In this document: piece by piece, positions 1 through 8,447 of the stretch | Layout of the letters: each line of letters opens with the position of its first letter | Position numbering within the stretch: position 1 is the stretch's first letter | NCBI RefSeq assembly: GCF_014207705.1 | Contig: NZ_JACHIU010000001.1 | Location: forward strand, 806,001-870,000 | DNA from: Sphaerisporangium rubeum | GTDB lineage: Bacteria > Actinomycetota > Actinomycetes > Streptosporangiales > Streptosporangiaceae | Reading direction: 5' to 3' | Length of the DNA: 64,000 nt | Translations under genes and position numbers: made by a program | Notes under the pieces: model-generated | Told to the model about the DNA's origin: nothing | Database searches by the model: none | The model's input: the letters and a program-made list of their open reading frames with translations, nothing else

Positions 1-11
1 GAAGGCGGACG

Positions 12-554
12 GTGTCGATGATCGATGCGCAATATCTCGAGTGGTTCAACGAGCAGTTCGATTACGCCGATACCTTGACCTGGTGCACGACCACATCGCT
101 GCATGACGTGCTGGCTGCCTACGACATGCAAGCTGAGCATGCACAACCGGGCCATCTCGACGATCTATACGAGTTCCGCTTATTCGCGGGGCGGCTCGTC
201 CACGGGACGCTCGTCGTCCAGCCAAATGGCTGCCCTACCAGAGAAGCTCTGCTCGCGCTCGCTCAACACGGCCCATGCCTGAGCGTGCAATGGAGTGACA
301 CTGCACCGCCAGGAGTCACCTACCTTGACAAAGGCCAGGTCATCGCCTTCTTCGATCCATTCCATCGGGAATTTCATCCGGTGCCTGACTATGCGAGCGT
401 GGAACGCTGGATCGCTGCCACACCGGCAGGACAGGGAATGTGGGACGAGGATTGGGCTCTAGCCACTATCATCACTGCTGAGGCGCTGTTCCAAGGCGCG
501 GTTGATGAGGAGTGGGTGCAAGCCACGCATACAGCAGTTCCCGAAGACGAATAA
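12..554 (+). CDS. DUF6461-like hypothetical protein
   Basis: A 180-residue acidic soluble protein with no signal peptide or membrane segment. The central part (a strand containing LVVQPNG, then CLSVQW and VIAFFDP) resembles the DUF6461 pattern common in actinomycetes, where a 'VLLEPNG' strand is followed by a sheet ending in 'FEP'. Function unknown. The start is either GTG at 12 or ATG at 18, and no ribosome binding site can be judged because the window begins there. It reads toward the antitoxin/toxin pair, which lies on the opposite strand. The family call is moderate; no activity can be inferred. Confidence 0.6.
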   Translation: MSMIDAQYLEWFNEQFDYADTLTWCTTTSLHDVLAAYDMQAEHAQPGHLDDLYEFRLFAGRLVHGTLVVQPNGCPTREALLALAQHGPCLSVQWSDTAPPGVTYLDKGQVIAFFDPFHREFHPVPDYASVERWIAATPAGQGMWDEDWALATIITAEALFQGAVDEEWVQATHTAVPEDE

Positions 555-582
555 AAGCGCTGGTGTTCTCCTCCAATGCCGT

Positions 583-798
583 TTAGATAGATCCACAACG
601 AGCCGTTTCCTCGCCGGTGCTCGAAGCGAGGCCCAGTGCCGAACGATTCCTCGCGATGTGATCAGGCGCTGGCTTCTCGTCACGCGTCCCCGACCAGCCC
701 GGCAGCTCAAGAAGATGATCGATCTCATGGTTGCGGGTGAAGGCGGTGAGCACCCGGTGGAGCGGCATGGGGACGTTCTCATCCAGCAGCAGCCTCAC
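583..798 (-). pseudogene. Truncated DUF5615/PIN-like toxin
   Basis: The reading frame begins with GTG at 798 and overlaps the end of the DUF433 gene by 20 bases, the usual antitoxin-then-toxin arrangement. Its first 45 residues (LLLDENVP, then a segment with DHLLELPGWSG and DE) match the start of DUF5615 PIN-like toxins, including the first catalytic Asp in LDEN. After about residue 45 the family pattern stops; the protein ends at 71 residues against a usual 105-130, and the second acidic motif (TND-like) is absent. I could not find the missing half in either neighbouring frame, so this looks like a deletion or multiple frameshifts rather than one slip. Probably inactive. Confidence 0.55.
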
Positions 799-1354
799 GC
801 GTTTCCCTGGAGGGCTCGTAGCTGTCGATGTAATCGGCGAAGTCGGCGGCGTCGATCGCGGCCGGGGCCGTGACGGCCGGGTAGTAGTCACGGACGCGCT
901 CGGCCGGAACGCCGTCACGCAACAAGGCCGTCACCTCGTCGTACGGGATGCGCGTGCCGACGATCACGGGGTCCCCGCCGCGGACCGCCGGATCGACGGT
1001 CACGTGCCGGCGTGGACGGAGCAGATCGGGGATGTGCCGGCCATCGCGATAGAAGGGCCGCAGGACGTCGACCGAGTGATGAACGGTGATGTCCGCCTTC
1101 CGCGGTGACGTGCCGCGCAGCCTGACGAAGGTACTGATCGCTACCACGTCGCCGAAGGAATAGAGGACCGGACGCACAGGCGAGATCTGCGGCGTCAGCA
1201 CGGCTTCAAGGCCTGGAGCGGGCCTGCGCCAGTGAGCGAGCTGCCGGAGCGTCGCACCTGACAGCGCCGCGGCGAGGTGGGGACTGTAGGACACGGATCT
1301 CCCTTCGGCCCGGTATGACGTTTTCGGCTCGTCGGAGACGGGTCGCGATCGCAA
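779..1354 (-). CDS. DUF433 family antitoxin-like protein
   Basis: A 191-residue protein with a MerR-like N-terminal region (LRQLAHWRRPAPGL, about residues 36-50) and a C-terminal DUF433 HTH domain (about 110-180) with the signature sequence DPAVRGGDPVIVGTRIP followed by DEVTALLRDGVPAERVRDYYP. Proteins of this build act as antitoxins and autorepressors for DUF5615/VapC45-like toxins. The following gene is such a toxin but is truncated, so this antitoxin may be an orphan survivor. The start is uncertain; a later start near residue 20 (SVSYSPHLAAAL) would also preserve both domains. Confidence 0.7.
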   Translation of the reverse strand: MRSRPVSDEPKTSYRAEGRSVSYSPHLAAALSGATLRQLAHWRRPAPGLEAVLTPQISPVRPVLYSFGDVVAISTFVRLRGTSPRKADITVHHSVDVLRPFYRDGRHIPDLLRPRRHVTVDPAVRGGDPVIVGTRIPYDEVTALLRDGVPAERVRDYYPAVTAPAAIDAADFADYIDSYEPSRETREAAAG

Positions 1355-1370
1355 GGAAGTCGATTTCAGC

Positions 1371-1988
1371 TCAAGGGGAGTTCGGTTCTATCGCCTTGAG
1401 TAATTCGTGCATGTTGGTGGAGGGGTTGTCGTGCGGGAAGGCGGTTTCGTCGCGTTGATGGCGTGCGGCGAGGTCTGCGGCGTTTCGTGCCGCCACGTGG
1501 CGTCGGTCCATGTAGCGGTCGGCGTCGAGGCGCTTTCCTTCCCTGCCGTCGAGTTCGCGGCTCCGGCGTTCGGCGTCCTTGGTGGACATGAACGCGTGCC
1601 GGCGTTCGTGGTGCAGAATCAGCCACAGCTCGAAGCAGGGGTTCGATATGACGAGACGGATGCCGTGCTTCTCGGCTAATCGGATGGCGGGTGCGAGGTT
1701 CGGGTGGTTCTGCGGCCATTCGACGTCGAACACGCACCAGCATTCGTCGACCTCGTCGTCCTGGCTGCGCTCGACCGCGCACTTCACCAGCTCAAGGGGA
1801 ACTCCCCATTCAGGGGCTATCTCTATGTTTATCGCGGTGTTGGCTCGAATGGCGGGGAGGCGCTTCAATGCGCTGATGTAGTCCGGCTCAGAGGCTTTTC
1901 CCTCACAGAATATGACCACCGTCTTGCGTTCCGGACGGGTCGCGGTGGTGCGTTTGAGCCCTTTCGCCGCCGTCCTGCGTGATGGCAT
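1371..1988 (-). CDS. RloB family protein (putative defence nuclease)
   Basis: A 205-residue RloB-domain protein. The N-terminus carries VVIFCEGKASEPDYI (about residues 24-38), matching the acidic EG..TE motif of TOPRIM-like RloB proteins; WCVFDVEW supplies the second acidic motif, and NPCFELWLILHH is the typical RloB middle motif. It starts with ATG at 1988, six bases after the stop of the ATPase gene, so the two are co-transcribed. ATPase plus RloB-type pairs are known from restriction-linked loci and from the AbiL-type abortive infection systems. I infer a phage-defence effector that the ATPase holds in check; the target is unknown. Confidence 0.75.
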   Translation of the reverse strand: MPSRRTAAKGLKRTTATRPERKTVVIFCEGKASEPDYISALKRLPAIRANTAINIEIAPEWGVPLELVKCAVERSQDDEVDECWCVFDVEWPQNHPNLAPAIRLAEKHGIRLVISNPCFELWLILHHERRHAFMSTKDAERRSRELDGREGKRLDADRYMDRRHVAARNAADLAARHQRDETAFPHDNPSTNMHELLKAIEPNSP

Positions 1989-1994
1989 GCCGGA

Positions 1995-3245
1995 TCAGCC
2001 GATCAGTCCAAGAGCGCGTAGGAACTCGGCGCGGTCTACTTCAGGAAGTGCGCCGAAACGGCCTTGCAGGTACGCCTTCTCCAGGTTCTGGGATCTGCGT
2101 ACTCGTTCGCCGGCGAAATCGGCAAGTGCACCTAGGCGGGTCGTACCGTCCGGTCCCTTCTCAGTCAACCAGACCTCATCTCGGTTCAGGTGGTTGAGTA
2201 GACTGGTGTCGTGCGAACTGAAAATCAGTTGTGCGCCTTTGGGGTTGGTGGAAGGTTCATGGAAAAGTCGGATCAGCTCCGTGCACAAGGTTGGATGCAG
2301 GCTCGCGTCCAGTTCGTCGAACAGCAACAGTGATCCAGTCCTCAGAGCGTTCAGAATGGGACCTATCAGGTAGTACCACCTTTGCGTTCCTTCTGATTCC
2401 ATGTGAAAGTCTAGTTCGACATCCTCCTCGCCTTCGGCCTGATGTAGGAGGCGGATATCGCGAGGAAATCCAAGATGAAGTGGCCCAACCGCCACTCCGG
2501 TGATTCCGAGATCAGCCAGCCTCAGTAGAGCCATCGCTTGGCTGCGTCTAGCTCTCTCAACGTTTGATATTGTTGTCTGGTTATCAGTGAAGAGGCCAGC
2601 GAAAAGATTGCGTGTAGCATGCTCGATATGATCGGGAGTGAAAGTGCCGCGTCTTGCCGACACTAATTGTGCCCATAGTCCTTGGATATTGAGTAGTTCG
2701 TGAGTGAAATCCGAAATCAACGGATCATCGAAACGGCGAGCCGCCGAGAGCGCTAGGGTGCGTGTCGACAGCAGGCCGCGTACGCCGGATAGGTTCCCGA
2801 ACCCTCTCTGAAATTTGATGGCGCTGCCGGTTCTCTCGAATACCAGCCTTCGCTTCTTCTTGGGGTAGTGAAATAGGGCCTCATGGTGTATGGCATGGCG
2901 GTCTAGTGTTACGGTATATTCATGCCGTATGCCGGATATGGCGGCGTCAATCGTGAACTCCGTCGTACGTTCCTGGCCGCGAGAAAAGGCGAATGGCTCC
3001 ACGGGGATCTCGTCATCCCAGTAGCGATGCGAGAGTTCAATGCCGGCCACCAGCCATGACAGCGCGTCGAGGACGTTGGACTTGCCGGAGGCGTTCGGGC
3101 CGTAGATGGCGGCTATGGGGAGGAGGCTTTCTCCCAGGTGGGCCATTGGACGGGCCGCGGGGCGGTCTCGGTCGATGGCGACCATTGAGAGTTCGACGGG
3201 GTCGAGTATCGAGCGGAAGTTCGACACTGCGAAGCGGATCAGCAA
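1995..3245 (-). CDS. AAA15/RloA-like ATPase
   Basis: A 416-residue ABC/SMC-like ATPase. The N-terminus FAVSNFRSI is the usual start of RecF/OLD-like ATPases; Walker A is GPNASGKSN (about 49-57), the signature region follows about residue 285, and Walker B is LLLFDELDASLHP (near 305), followed by a SSHD switch sequence. It lacks a TOPRIM nuclease domain; that role appears to be supplied by the RloB protein directly downstream. Families of this architecture sense phage interference and release a nuclease partner. Intact, full length, with its own start ATG at 3245. Confidence 0.8.
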   Translation of the reverse strand: MLIRFAVSNFRSILDPVELSMVAIDRDRPAARPMAHLGESLLPIAAIYGPNASGKSNVLDALSWLVAGIELSHRYWDDEIPVEPFAFSRGQERTTEFTIDAAISGIRHEYTVTLDRHAIHHEALFHYPKKKRRLVFERTGSAIKFQRGFGNLSGVRGLLSTRTLALSAARRFDDPLISDFTHELLNIQGLWAQLVSARRGTFTPDHIEHATRNLFAGLFTDNQTTISNVERARRSQAMALLRLADLGITGVAVGPLHLGFPRDIRLLHQAEGEEDVELDFHMESEGTQRWYYLIGPILNALRTGSLLLFDELDASLHPTLCTELIRLFHEPSTNPKGAQLIFSSHDTSLLNHLNRDEVWLTEKGPDGTTRLGALADFAGERVRRSQNLEKAYLQGRFGALPEVDRAEFLRALGLIG

Positions 3246-3300
3246 CTGTCTCTCCTTCCTGCGTCTTCGCCGTCATCATAGGCGCGATTCCGTCGGATTC

Positions 3301-3600
3301 TCACGAGCGGAGGCCTCTGATCGCATCGGTGGTGTCGGTGGAATGGGGATCTACCGCGTCGTAGGGGGACAGGACGAACCAAAGGGTGGACTGCTCGGGT
3401 TGTTGGGTGAAGCCCCAGTGGGTGGCGAGGGTGCGGATGAGGTGGATGCCTCGGCCGGAGAGGGAGGGGGTGTCGGGGGATTGGGGGTGGAGGGTGGGGA
3501 GGGTTTCCGCGCCGTTGTCGGTGACTTCTATGTGGAGGTCGCCGGTGGGGGTGGTGGTGGCTTTGACGGTGATGGTGGGGGAGTCGGTGTGGACTATGGG
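3301..3600 (-). pseudogene. C-terminal fragment of an ATP-binding anti-sigma kinase-like protein
   Basis: The last ~100 codons of this strand read as the C-terminal half of an HATPase_c_2 protein of the RsbW/SpoIIAB type: ITVKATTTPTG, DLHIEVTDNG (the N/G1-box Asp), then LSGRGIHLIRTLATHWGF and a final strand. The N-terminal helix with the catalytic Glu-Leu-Val-x-Asn box is missing; upstream of about 3600 the frame no longer matches the family and instead lies antisense to the nuclease remnant. The break at about 3598-3601 is therefore a recombination junction between two gene fragments. Not expected to be functional. Confidence 0.6.
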
Positions 3601-4419
3601 CTGCGCCGCTCCGGTGACACGGTGACCGCCGCCTCCCTGCCTACCCGGACGGTGGATCTCACTCTCGCGCGCATCGACGAGCGCTCCAGGTACACCCAAG
3701 CGTCCAATGAGTGTTTCCGGCAGTAGAAGCCGGCCCGTTCCCGGGAACTGCGCCATGCCCGGCTGCTCAGCGAACTGGACGGGAAGCGCGCCGCCGCCGC
3801 CTTCTTCGCCGACCGTGTGATCGTCGTGGAAGGCCATAGCGACCTGGCGTACTTCATGTGGCTGCGTTCCATGGGCCTACTGGACGGGATCGGAGCCAAC
3901 GTCGGGGTGCTGGACGCACACGGCAAGTTCGAACTGCACCGTGCCGCCACGACTCTGTCGCTGTTCCGGATTCCTCACGTGGTGGTCTGGGACGGTGACG
4001 CGCACGGCAGGACAGGTGACGATCTCAAGAAGGTAGCCTGCCGGGACGAGGCGGCATGGCAGGCCCTACGGGCCGCTGCCAACGATCCGCGCTCCACCAC
4101 CGTCGGCGGCATTCGTCTCGCCGGCGCCTTGGAGAAGTGGCTCGGTGTGCACACCGAGCAGGCACCTGCCTGGAAGTCGGGGAGCTTGGTGGCCGAGCTG
4201 GATCAGCATTTTCACGTGCGGGGTAGCTCTGTGAGGGATCGGTCCACGGCTCTTGTAGCCGCGATCGCGGACCTGTTCGACGGAAAGACCGCTGCCGCAC
4301 ACGCTGATGCGGCGATGTTCGCCGATTGCCTTTTCGCTCCACCATTCCCGCAAGCGACCGTCGACTTCGCTGCTGAGCTCGCCTCCCTTCCTATTCTTCA
4401 ATGCCGTTGCCGTCCCTGA
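3601..4419 (+). pseudogene. Remnant of an OLD-family (TOPRIM) nuclease
   Basis: In one frame the sequence reads LRRSGDTVTAASLPTR, then an in-frame TAG at 3724-3726, then ELRHARLLSELDGKRAAAAFFADRVIVVEGHSDLAYF and later HVVVWDGDAHG. VEGHSD and WDGD are the acidic TOPRIM motifs of OLD-family ATP-dependent nucleases. The whole N-terminal ATPase half is absent, the 5' break falls at about 3600 where it abuts the anti-sigma fragment, and the nonsense codon interrupts the rest. An ORF restarting at GTG 3817 gives 200 residues but begins exactly inside the nuclease core. I read it as a dead defence gene. Confidence 0.6.
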
Positions 4420-4420
4420 G

Positions 4421-5287
4421 TTATGCACCTGTCAGGGCTGTGGCGATGACGGAGGGGATCGGGGTGGTGGGTCGGCCGATGAGGGTCGAGAGGTCGCCGG
4501 GGGTGGCGGAGAGTGCGCCGCGGCCTATGGCTTCGTCTGCGTCGGCCAAGGCTTCGGCGAAGGGTTCGGGGAGGCCTACGTTCACCAGGATCTGCTTGTG
4601 TTCCGCGGCGGGGAGTGAGGTGTGGACGACTTTTCGGCCGGACTGGCGGGTGAGTTCTTCGGTGAGTTCCTCGTAGGACCAGGCGGTGTCGCCGCCTAGT
4701 TCGTAGGACTTGGCTTGGTGGCCTTCGGTGGTGAGGACCACGGCGGCGGCTTCGGCATAGTCGGAGCGGGGAGCGGAGGCAACGCGGCTGCCTTCCGGCG
4801 CGTTGGAGATCAGGACGCCGCGGTCCAGGAGGCCGGGGAGGTCGGTCAGGTACATCTCGGTGTACCAGTTGTTTCTCAGGAAGGTGTGGGGGAGGCCGGA
4901 GGCCAGGATCGACTGTTCGGTGGCCTGGTGTTCGCGGGCCAACAGGAAGTCGGCGGTGGGGGAGCCGAAGATGCTGGTGTAGGCGAGGTGTGCCACGTCG
5001 GCCTTTTCGGCGGCGTCGATGACTGTTCGGTGTTGTGCCGCGCGGTTGCCGGGGACGGGGGCCGAGATCAGCAGGACACGGTCGCCGGGGTGGAAGGCGT
5101 CGGTGAAGGTTTCCGGGTGGTCGTAGTCGGCGAGGTGGACGTGTATTCCTCGTGCGGTCAGGTCGGCGGCCTTCTCCTTGTCGCGTGCGATCGCGATGAT
5201 GTCGTCGGCGGGTACGCCGCGGACGAGCAGGTGGGTGATGACCAGGCGGCCGAGGTGGCCGGTGGCGCCGGTGATGACTATGGCCAT
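4421..5287 (-). CDS. NmrA-like NAD(P)H:quinone oxidoreductase (QorB/YtfG type)
   Basis: A 288-residue atypical short-chain dehydrogenase. The N-terminal dinucleotide motif TGATGHLG (7-14) is typical of the NmrA/QorB group, and YTSIFGSPTADFLLAREHQATEQ and LRNNWYTEMY are characteristic of QorB, which reduces quinones with NADPH. Cytoplasmic. It is divergently transcribed from an HxlR regulator across 99 bases, exactly as in qor2/qorR pairs of other actinobacteria, where quinone or diamide stress induces the reductase. Its stop lies next to the end of the nuclease remnant on the other strand. Confidence 0.85.
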   Translation of the reverse strand: MAIVITGATGHLGRLVITHLLVRGVPADDIIAIARDKEKAADLTARGIHVHLADYDHPETFTDAFHPGDRVLLISAPVPGNRAAQHRTVIDAAEKADVAHLAYTSIFGSPTADFLLAREHQATEQSILASGLPHTFLRNNWYTEMYLTDLPGLLDRGVLISNAPEGSRVASAPRSDYAEAAAVVLTTEGHQAKSYELGGDTAWSYEELTEELTRQSGRKVVHTSLPAAEHKQILVNVGLPEPFAEALADADEAIGRGALSATPGDLSTLIGRPTTPIPSVIATALTGA

Positions 5288-5355
5288 GCTTGCCCCCGAT
5301 GAAGGTGTGGTGAGTGTTCGCTCATGCTCACCCTAGGGATGGCACAGGTCTTTTC

Positions 5356-5386
5356 GTAAGTACCCACTTCAGCGTAAGGTACTGCT
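5356..5386. promoter_or_regulatory. Candidate HxlR operator in the divergent promoter
   Basis: A perfect inverted repeat AGTACC (5359-5364) and GGTACT (5378-5383), separated by 13 bases, lies between the reductase and the HxlR regulator and runs up to the regulator start codon. HxlR/DUF24 regulators bind imperfect palindromes of this spacing in their divergent promoters. Operator function is inferred from position and symmetry. Confidence 0.5.
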
Positions 5387-5785
5387 GTGCAGGTAAGTGA
5401 GGACGGGTCCTCCCCGGTGCCGGATGTCAACCGGGCCGCGTGTCCGTCGCGGCTGGTGCTCGAACACGTGACGAGCCGGTGGGGTGTGCTGGTGCTGGCC
5501 GCGTTGCGCGAGCGGTCCTTCCGGTTCAGTGAGCTGCGCAGGCACATCGACGGCGTGAGCGAGAAGATGCTGGCCCAGACCCTGCAGACCCTGGAGCGCG
5601 ACGGGTTCGTCCACCGGGACGCGCGGCCGGTCATCCCGCCTCGTGTCGACTACTCCCTCACGCCGATGGGGTGCGAGGTCGCGGAGCAGGTGTGGGGGCT
5701 GGCGCGCTGGGTGGAGGCCAAGGTGGACGCCATCGGGGTCGCGCGCGAGGCGTACGACCAGAGGCGCGAGCCGCAGGCACGCTGA
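5387..5785 (+). CDS. HxlR family redox-sensing transcriptional regulator
   Basis: A 132-residue winged-helix protein with the HxlR/DUF24 pattern: CPSRLVLEHVTSRWGVLVLAAL, then FRFSELRRHIDGVSEKMLAQTLQTLERDGFVHRD and VDYSLTPMGCEV. The Cys in ACPSR (residue 19) is the conserved sensor cysteine of this family, oxidised by quinones or aldehydes in characterised members such as QorR and YodB. Start GTG 5387 is preceded by AAGGT. It probably represses the divergent QorB-like gene and itself through the inverted repeat between them. Confidence 0.85.
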   Translation: MQVSEDGSSPVPDVNRAACPSRLVLEHVTSRWGVLVLAALRERSFRFSELRRHIDGVSEKMLAQTLQTLERDGFVHRDARPVIPPRVDYSLTPMGCEVAEQVWGLARWVEAKVDAIGVAREAYDQRREPQAR

Positions 5786-5985
5786 GAGCCTTCCCGCACG
5801 CTTGGTGGAAAGAGGAGTTCTCACCCCGGCCGGAGTGGCTTTTCCGGCCCGGTCCCCGCCGGCACGGCGTACGTCCTCGGGGCAAGCGAGCGCACAACCC
5901 TCGACAAAGGAATCGCCGATCGACGCTCACCACCTCTGACCAGGGAAAGCAATAAGATCGCCGTATTCCCCCGGTGGTGAGACCC

Positions 5986-6462
5986 ATGACAACCGACGCG
6001 GCGGGAGCACTTGCGGTGATCAGTGAAGCAGCACCCTCGAAGTTGACGGCGACCCTGGTGGCACTCCTCGCCCTCACCCTCCTCACAGCCTGCTCCACCA
6101 CAACCCCGCCACCGGACAAGCCCGCCACCCCCCAGGCCAACCCTCCCGCCGCCATCCCCCGGCACCCCATCCCCACCAAGATCGCCAACAACCCCGGCAT
6201 CCGCGACAGAGTGACCCAGACCAAATGCGCCGCCATCCCCGGCGGCTGGTCCGCCGCCGGCACCGCCACCAACCCCGGCGACCATCCCGTGACCTACAAA
6301 ATCATCGTCCACTTCACCACCACGCACGCCACAACCCTCGACTACGCACAAACCCGAGTGACCGTCCCCCCAGGCAAGACCGCCACCTGGACCGCCGAAA
6401 AACACTTCACCCCCCAACCCCACATGCTCTGCCCCATGCCAGGCATCAGCATCGTCAGCTGA
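5986..6462 (+). CDS. Secreted lipoprotein of unknown function
   Basis: A small exported protein with a lipobox: the hydrophobic stretch LVALLALTLL ends in TAC followed by STTTPP, so Cys should be acylated. A Pro-rich linker follows, then a ~90-residue beta domain with two further Cys (TKCAAIP and MLCPMP). The middle, WSAAGTATNPGDHPVTYKI, looks like a FxLYD/immunoglobulin-like 'G.v.N.gd....y.v.v.f' domain seen in actinobacterial lipoproteins. GTG 5974 is an alternative start; ATG 5986 follows GGTGAG. No clear operon partner. Confidence 0.6.
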   Translation: MTTDAAGALAVISEAAPSKLTATLVALLALTLLTACSTTTPPPDKPATPQANPPAAIPRHPIPTKIANNPGIRDRVTQTKCAAIPGGWSAAGTATNPGDHPVTYKIIVHFTTTHATTLDYAQTRVTVPPGKTATWTAEKHFTPQPHMLCPMPGISIVS

Positions 6463-6540
6463 CACACAGAAGGCACAGCCAAGCGCTTTCCCACGGAGGT
6501 TCCCGTCCTCCGCATGCCGACGAGGTCATCGCGGGTGGGG

Positions 6541-7800
6541 TCAGGCGGAGTAGACGTGGTCGCTGATGAGGCGGGCCGCGCCTACTATGCCGGCGGATTC
6601 CTCCAGTTCGGAGAGGATGATGGGGAGGTTGCCGGTGGCGAGGGGGAGGGAGCGGCGGTAGACGACGCTTCGTATCTCGGCCAGGAGGACGTGGCCGAGG
6701 CGGGCCACTCCGCCGGCGATGATGACCAGGCCGGGGTTGAAGAAGCTCACCAGGCCGGCGAGGACCTGGCCTACTCGGCGGCCGCCGTCGCGGATGAGTT
6801 GGATGGCGGCGGGGTCGCCTTGGGTGGCGGCGGAGGCGACGTCCTCGGCGGTGAGGGTGCCGGTGGCGGCGAGGCGTTCGGCCAGGTAGGGGGAGGCGCC
6901 GGAGCGGGCCGCTATCTGGGCCTGGGCCGCCAGCGCGGCGCCGCCGAAGTAGGCTTCCAGGCAGCCGGTGTTTCCGCAGGCGCACACGGGGCCGAGTTCG
7001 TCCACGCGGATGTGGCCGATGTCGCCGGCGCTGCCTGAGACGCCACGGTAGATCTTGCCGTCCACCACTATGCCGCAGCCGATGCCGGTGCCGATCTTGA
7101 CCAGGAGGAAGTCGTCGACCTGTCTGGCGAGGCCGGCGTGCAGTTCGCCGAGTGCCATGATGTTGACGTCGTTGTCGAGCATGGCGGGACAGCCGAGTTC
7201 GTGGCTGATGGCCTCGCGCATGGGGTAGCGGTCCCAGCCCGGCATGATCGGGGGGACGACGGGGACGCCTTCCGCGAAGTTGACGGGGCCGGGTACGCCG
7301 ATGCCGGCGCCGTGGAGCTGGGTGAACAGGCCCTGTTCGCGGAGTTTGGCGGTAAGGGTGAGCACGCGGTCGAGTACGTGGGCCGGGCCGGACCTGATGT
7401 CGCAGGGCTCGCTCATGTGGCCGAGCACGGTGAGCTCGCCGTCGGTCACGGCCACGTCGACGGAGGTGGCGCCGATGTCGATGCCGGCGAAGCGGATGTC
7501 GCGCGACAGGCGCACCTGGCCGGAGCGGCGGCCACCACGGGAGGCCGCGAGGCCGTCGGACTCGATGAGGCCGATCTTCATGAGGCGGTCGAGTTCGGCG
7601 TTGAGCTTCGATCTCGACATGCGCCACGGCGCCATGCGCCGCGAGTGGGGGTAGGCCGATCCGGAGGTCGGCATGGGGGAACCCGCGGGGGTGGCGGGTT
7701 CGGCGGTGATGTCCGCGAGCTCGGCCCGCGAGCGTGGTCCGTCCTGCAGCAGGCGCAGCAGCGCCGCCTGGTGCGGGGTCTCCGGCCGGTTCGTCTTCAC
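6541..7800 (-). CDS. ROK family transcriptional regulator with interrupted HTH
   Basis: A ROK (repressor, ORF, kinase) protein: N-terminal winged helix, ROK core with GIDIGATSVDVAV (phosphate-loop) and the zinc motif CACGNTGCLE, and the GIGVPGP motif. It closely parallels the divergent ROK gene at 8448. Compared with it, about 28 residues (rich in Pro, Ser, Arg) are inserted between RAELAD and MSRSKLNAEL, i.e. in the turn of the HTH. Start GTG 7800 is chosen because GAGGAG precedes it; an upstream start at 7863 is possible. Likely senses a sugar or sugar phosphate. Confidence 0.8.
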   Translation of the reverse strand: MKTNRPETPHQAALLRLLQDGPRSRAELADITAEPATPAGSPMPTSGSAYPHSRRMAPWRMSRSKLNAELDRLMKIGLIESDGLAASRGGRRSGQVRLSRDIRFAGIDIGATSVDVAVTDGELTVLGHMSEPCDIRSGPAHVLDRVLTLTAKLREQGLFTQLHGAGIGVPGPVNFAEGVPVVPPIMPGWDRYPMREAISHELGCPAMLDNDVNIMALGELHAGLARQVDDFLLVKIGTGIGCGIVVDGKIYRGVSGSAGDIGHIRVDELGPVCACGNTGCLEAYFGGAALAAQAQIAARSGASPYLAERLAATGTLTAEDVASAATQGDPAAIQLIRDGGRRVGQVLAGLVSFFNPGLVIIAGGVARLGHVLLAEIRSVVYRRSLPLATGNLPIILSELEESAGIVGAARLISDHVYSA

Positions 7801-8447
7801 CCACCACTCCTCGACACGGCGCCTGATCGGTGCGGCCGTTTCAGTGGAACGTACCGCGATCACGTCGCGCCTGTGAAGTGCTTCTACCGATTTACGGCAT
7901 GTTTTCGTTGAATTAATAAAAAGTGAGGCTTGTGGGGGGCTGTGACGCTCCGGGGTCGAGTGTGGCGATCTGGTGGTAACGCCTGCTGAACGCCGGTGTT
8001 ACGTGGGATCCAGCGTGGTGTCCGGGTCGGGTGGTGGGTCGAATGTTTTGCTGGGATCGGCAGAACTTCTGTTCAAAGTGAGAGATTGGGGCTACTCTCG
8101 CGGGAAAAGTGCTACGGGTACGTGTCGTGTCTCGCCGTGACGGCGCCGGGACGGCCGCGCTCGGTGCTTCGGGCTGCCGCGCCGCCACGGGTCCGCGCGT
8201 CCGGGGGCTGAGGTGTGGTTGGAGTCCGGTGCCGCCGGTGACCGGGTCGTTCTCGTGGCGTCCGCCGTGGGCCTGTTCCTGGTTTGACTGCTAAGTCCGA
8301 CAAACCAGACAACTAGCAACTTTCGCCTAGACAAGACAAAAGTTAAGAAGCGTGCGGCGTAACATCTAGACAGTCTGTCCGTAACATTCTACTGTTCGAT
8401 CGTAACAAGCCGCGCATCGGACAAAAGTGTGCAAGAGGTGCAGCGAT
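7801..8447. promoter_or_regulatory. Divergent promoter region between two ROK regulators
   Basis: No credible gene in these ~650 bases. The part from 8280 to 8420 is AT-richer than its surroundings and holds a short palindrome GACAG-T-CTGTC (8369-8379) about 70 bases before the second ROK gene. It probably contains promoters for both regulators and their operators. ORFs here are short and have non-coding composition. Confidence 0.5.

Noticed and set aside
3817-4419. 200-residue frame taken as an intact TOPRIM protein
   Set aside because: It begins inside the nuclease core, and homologous sequence continues upstream through a stop codon, so it is a remnant.
6455-7807. A long Arg/Pro-rich frame overlapping the first ROK gene
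   Set aside because: Composition is non-coding and the overlapping ROK frame has clear motifs and a good ribosome binding site.
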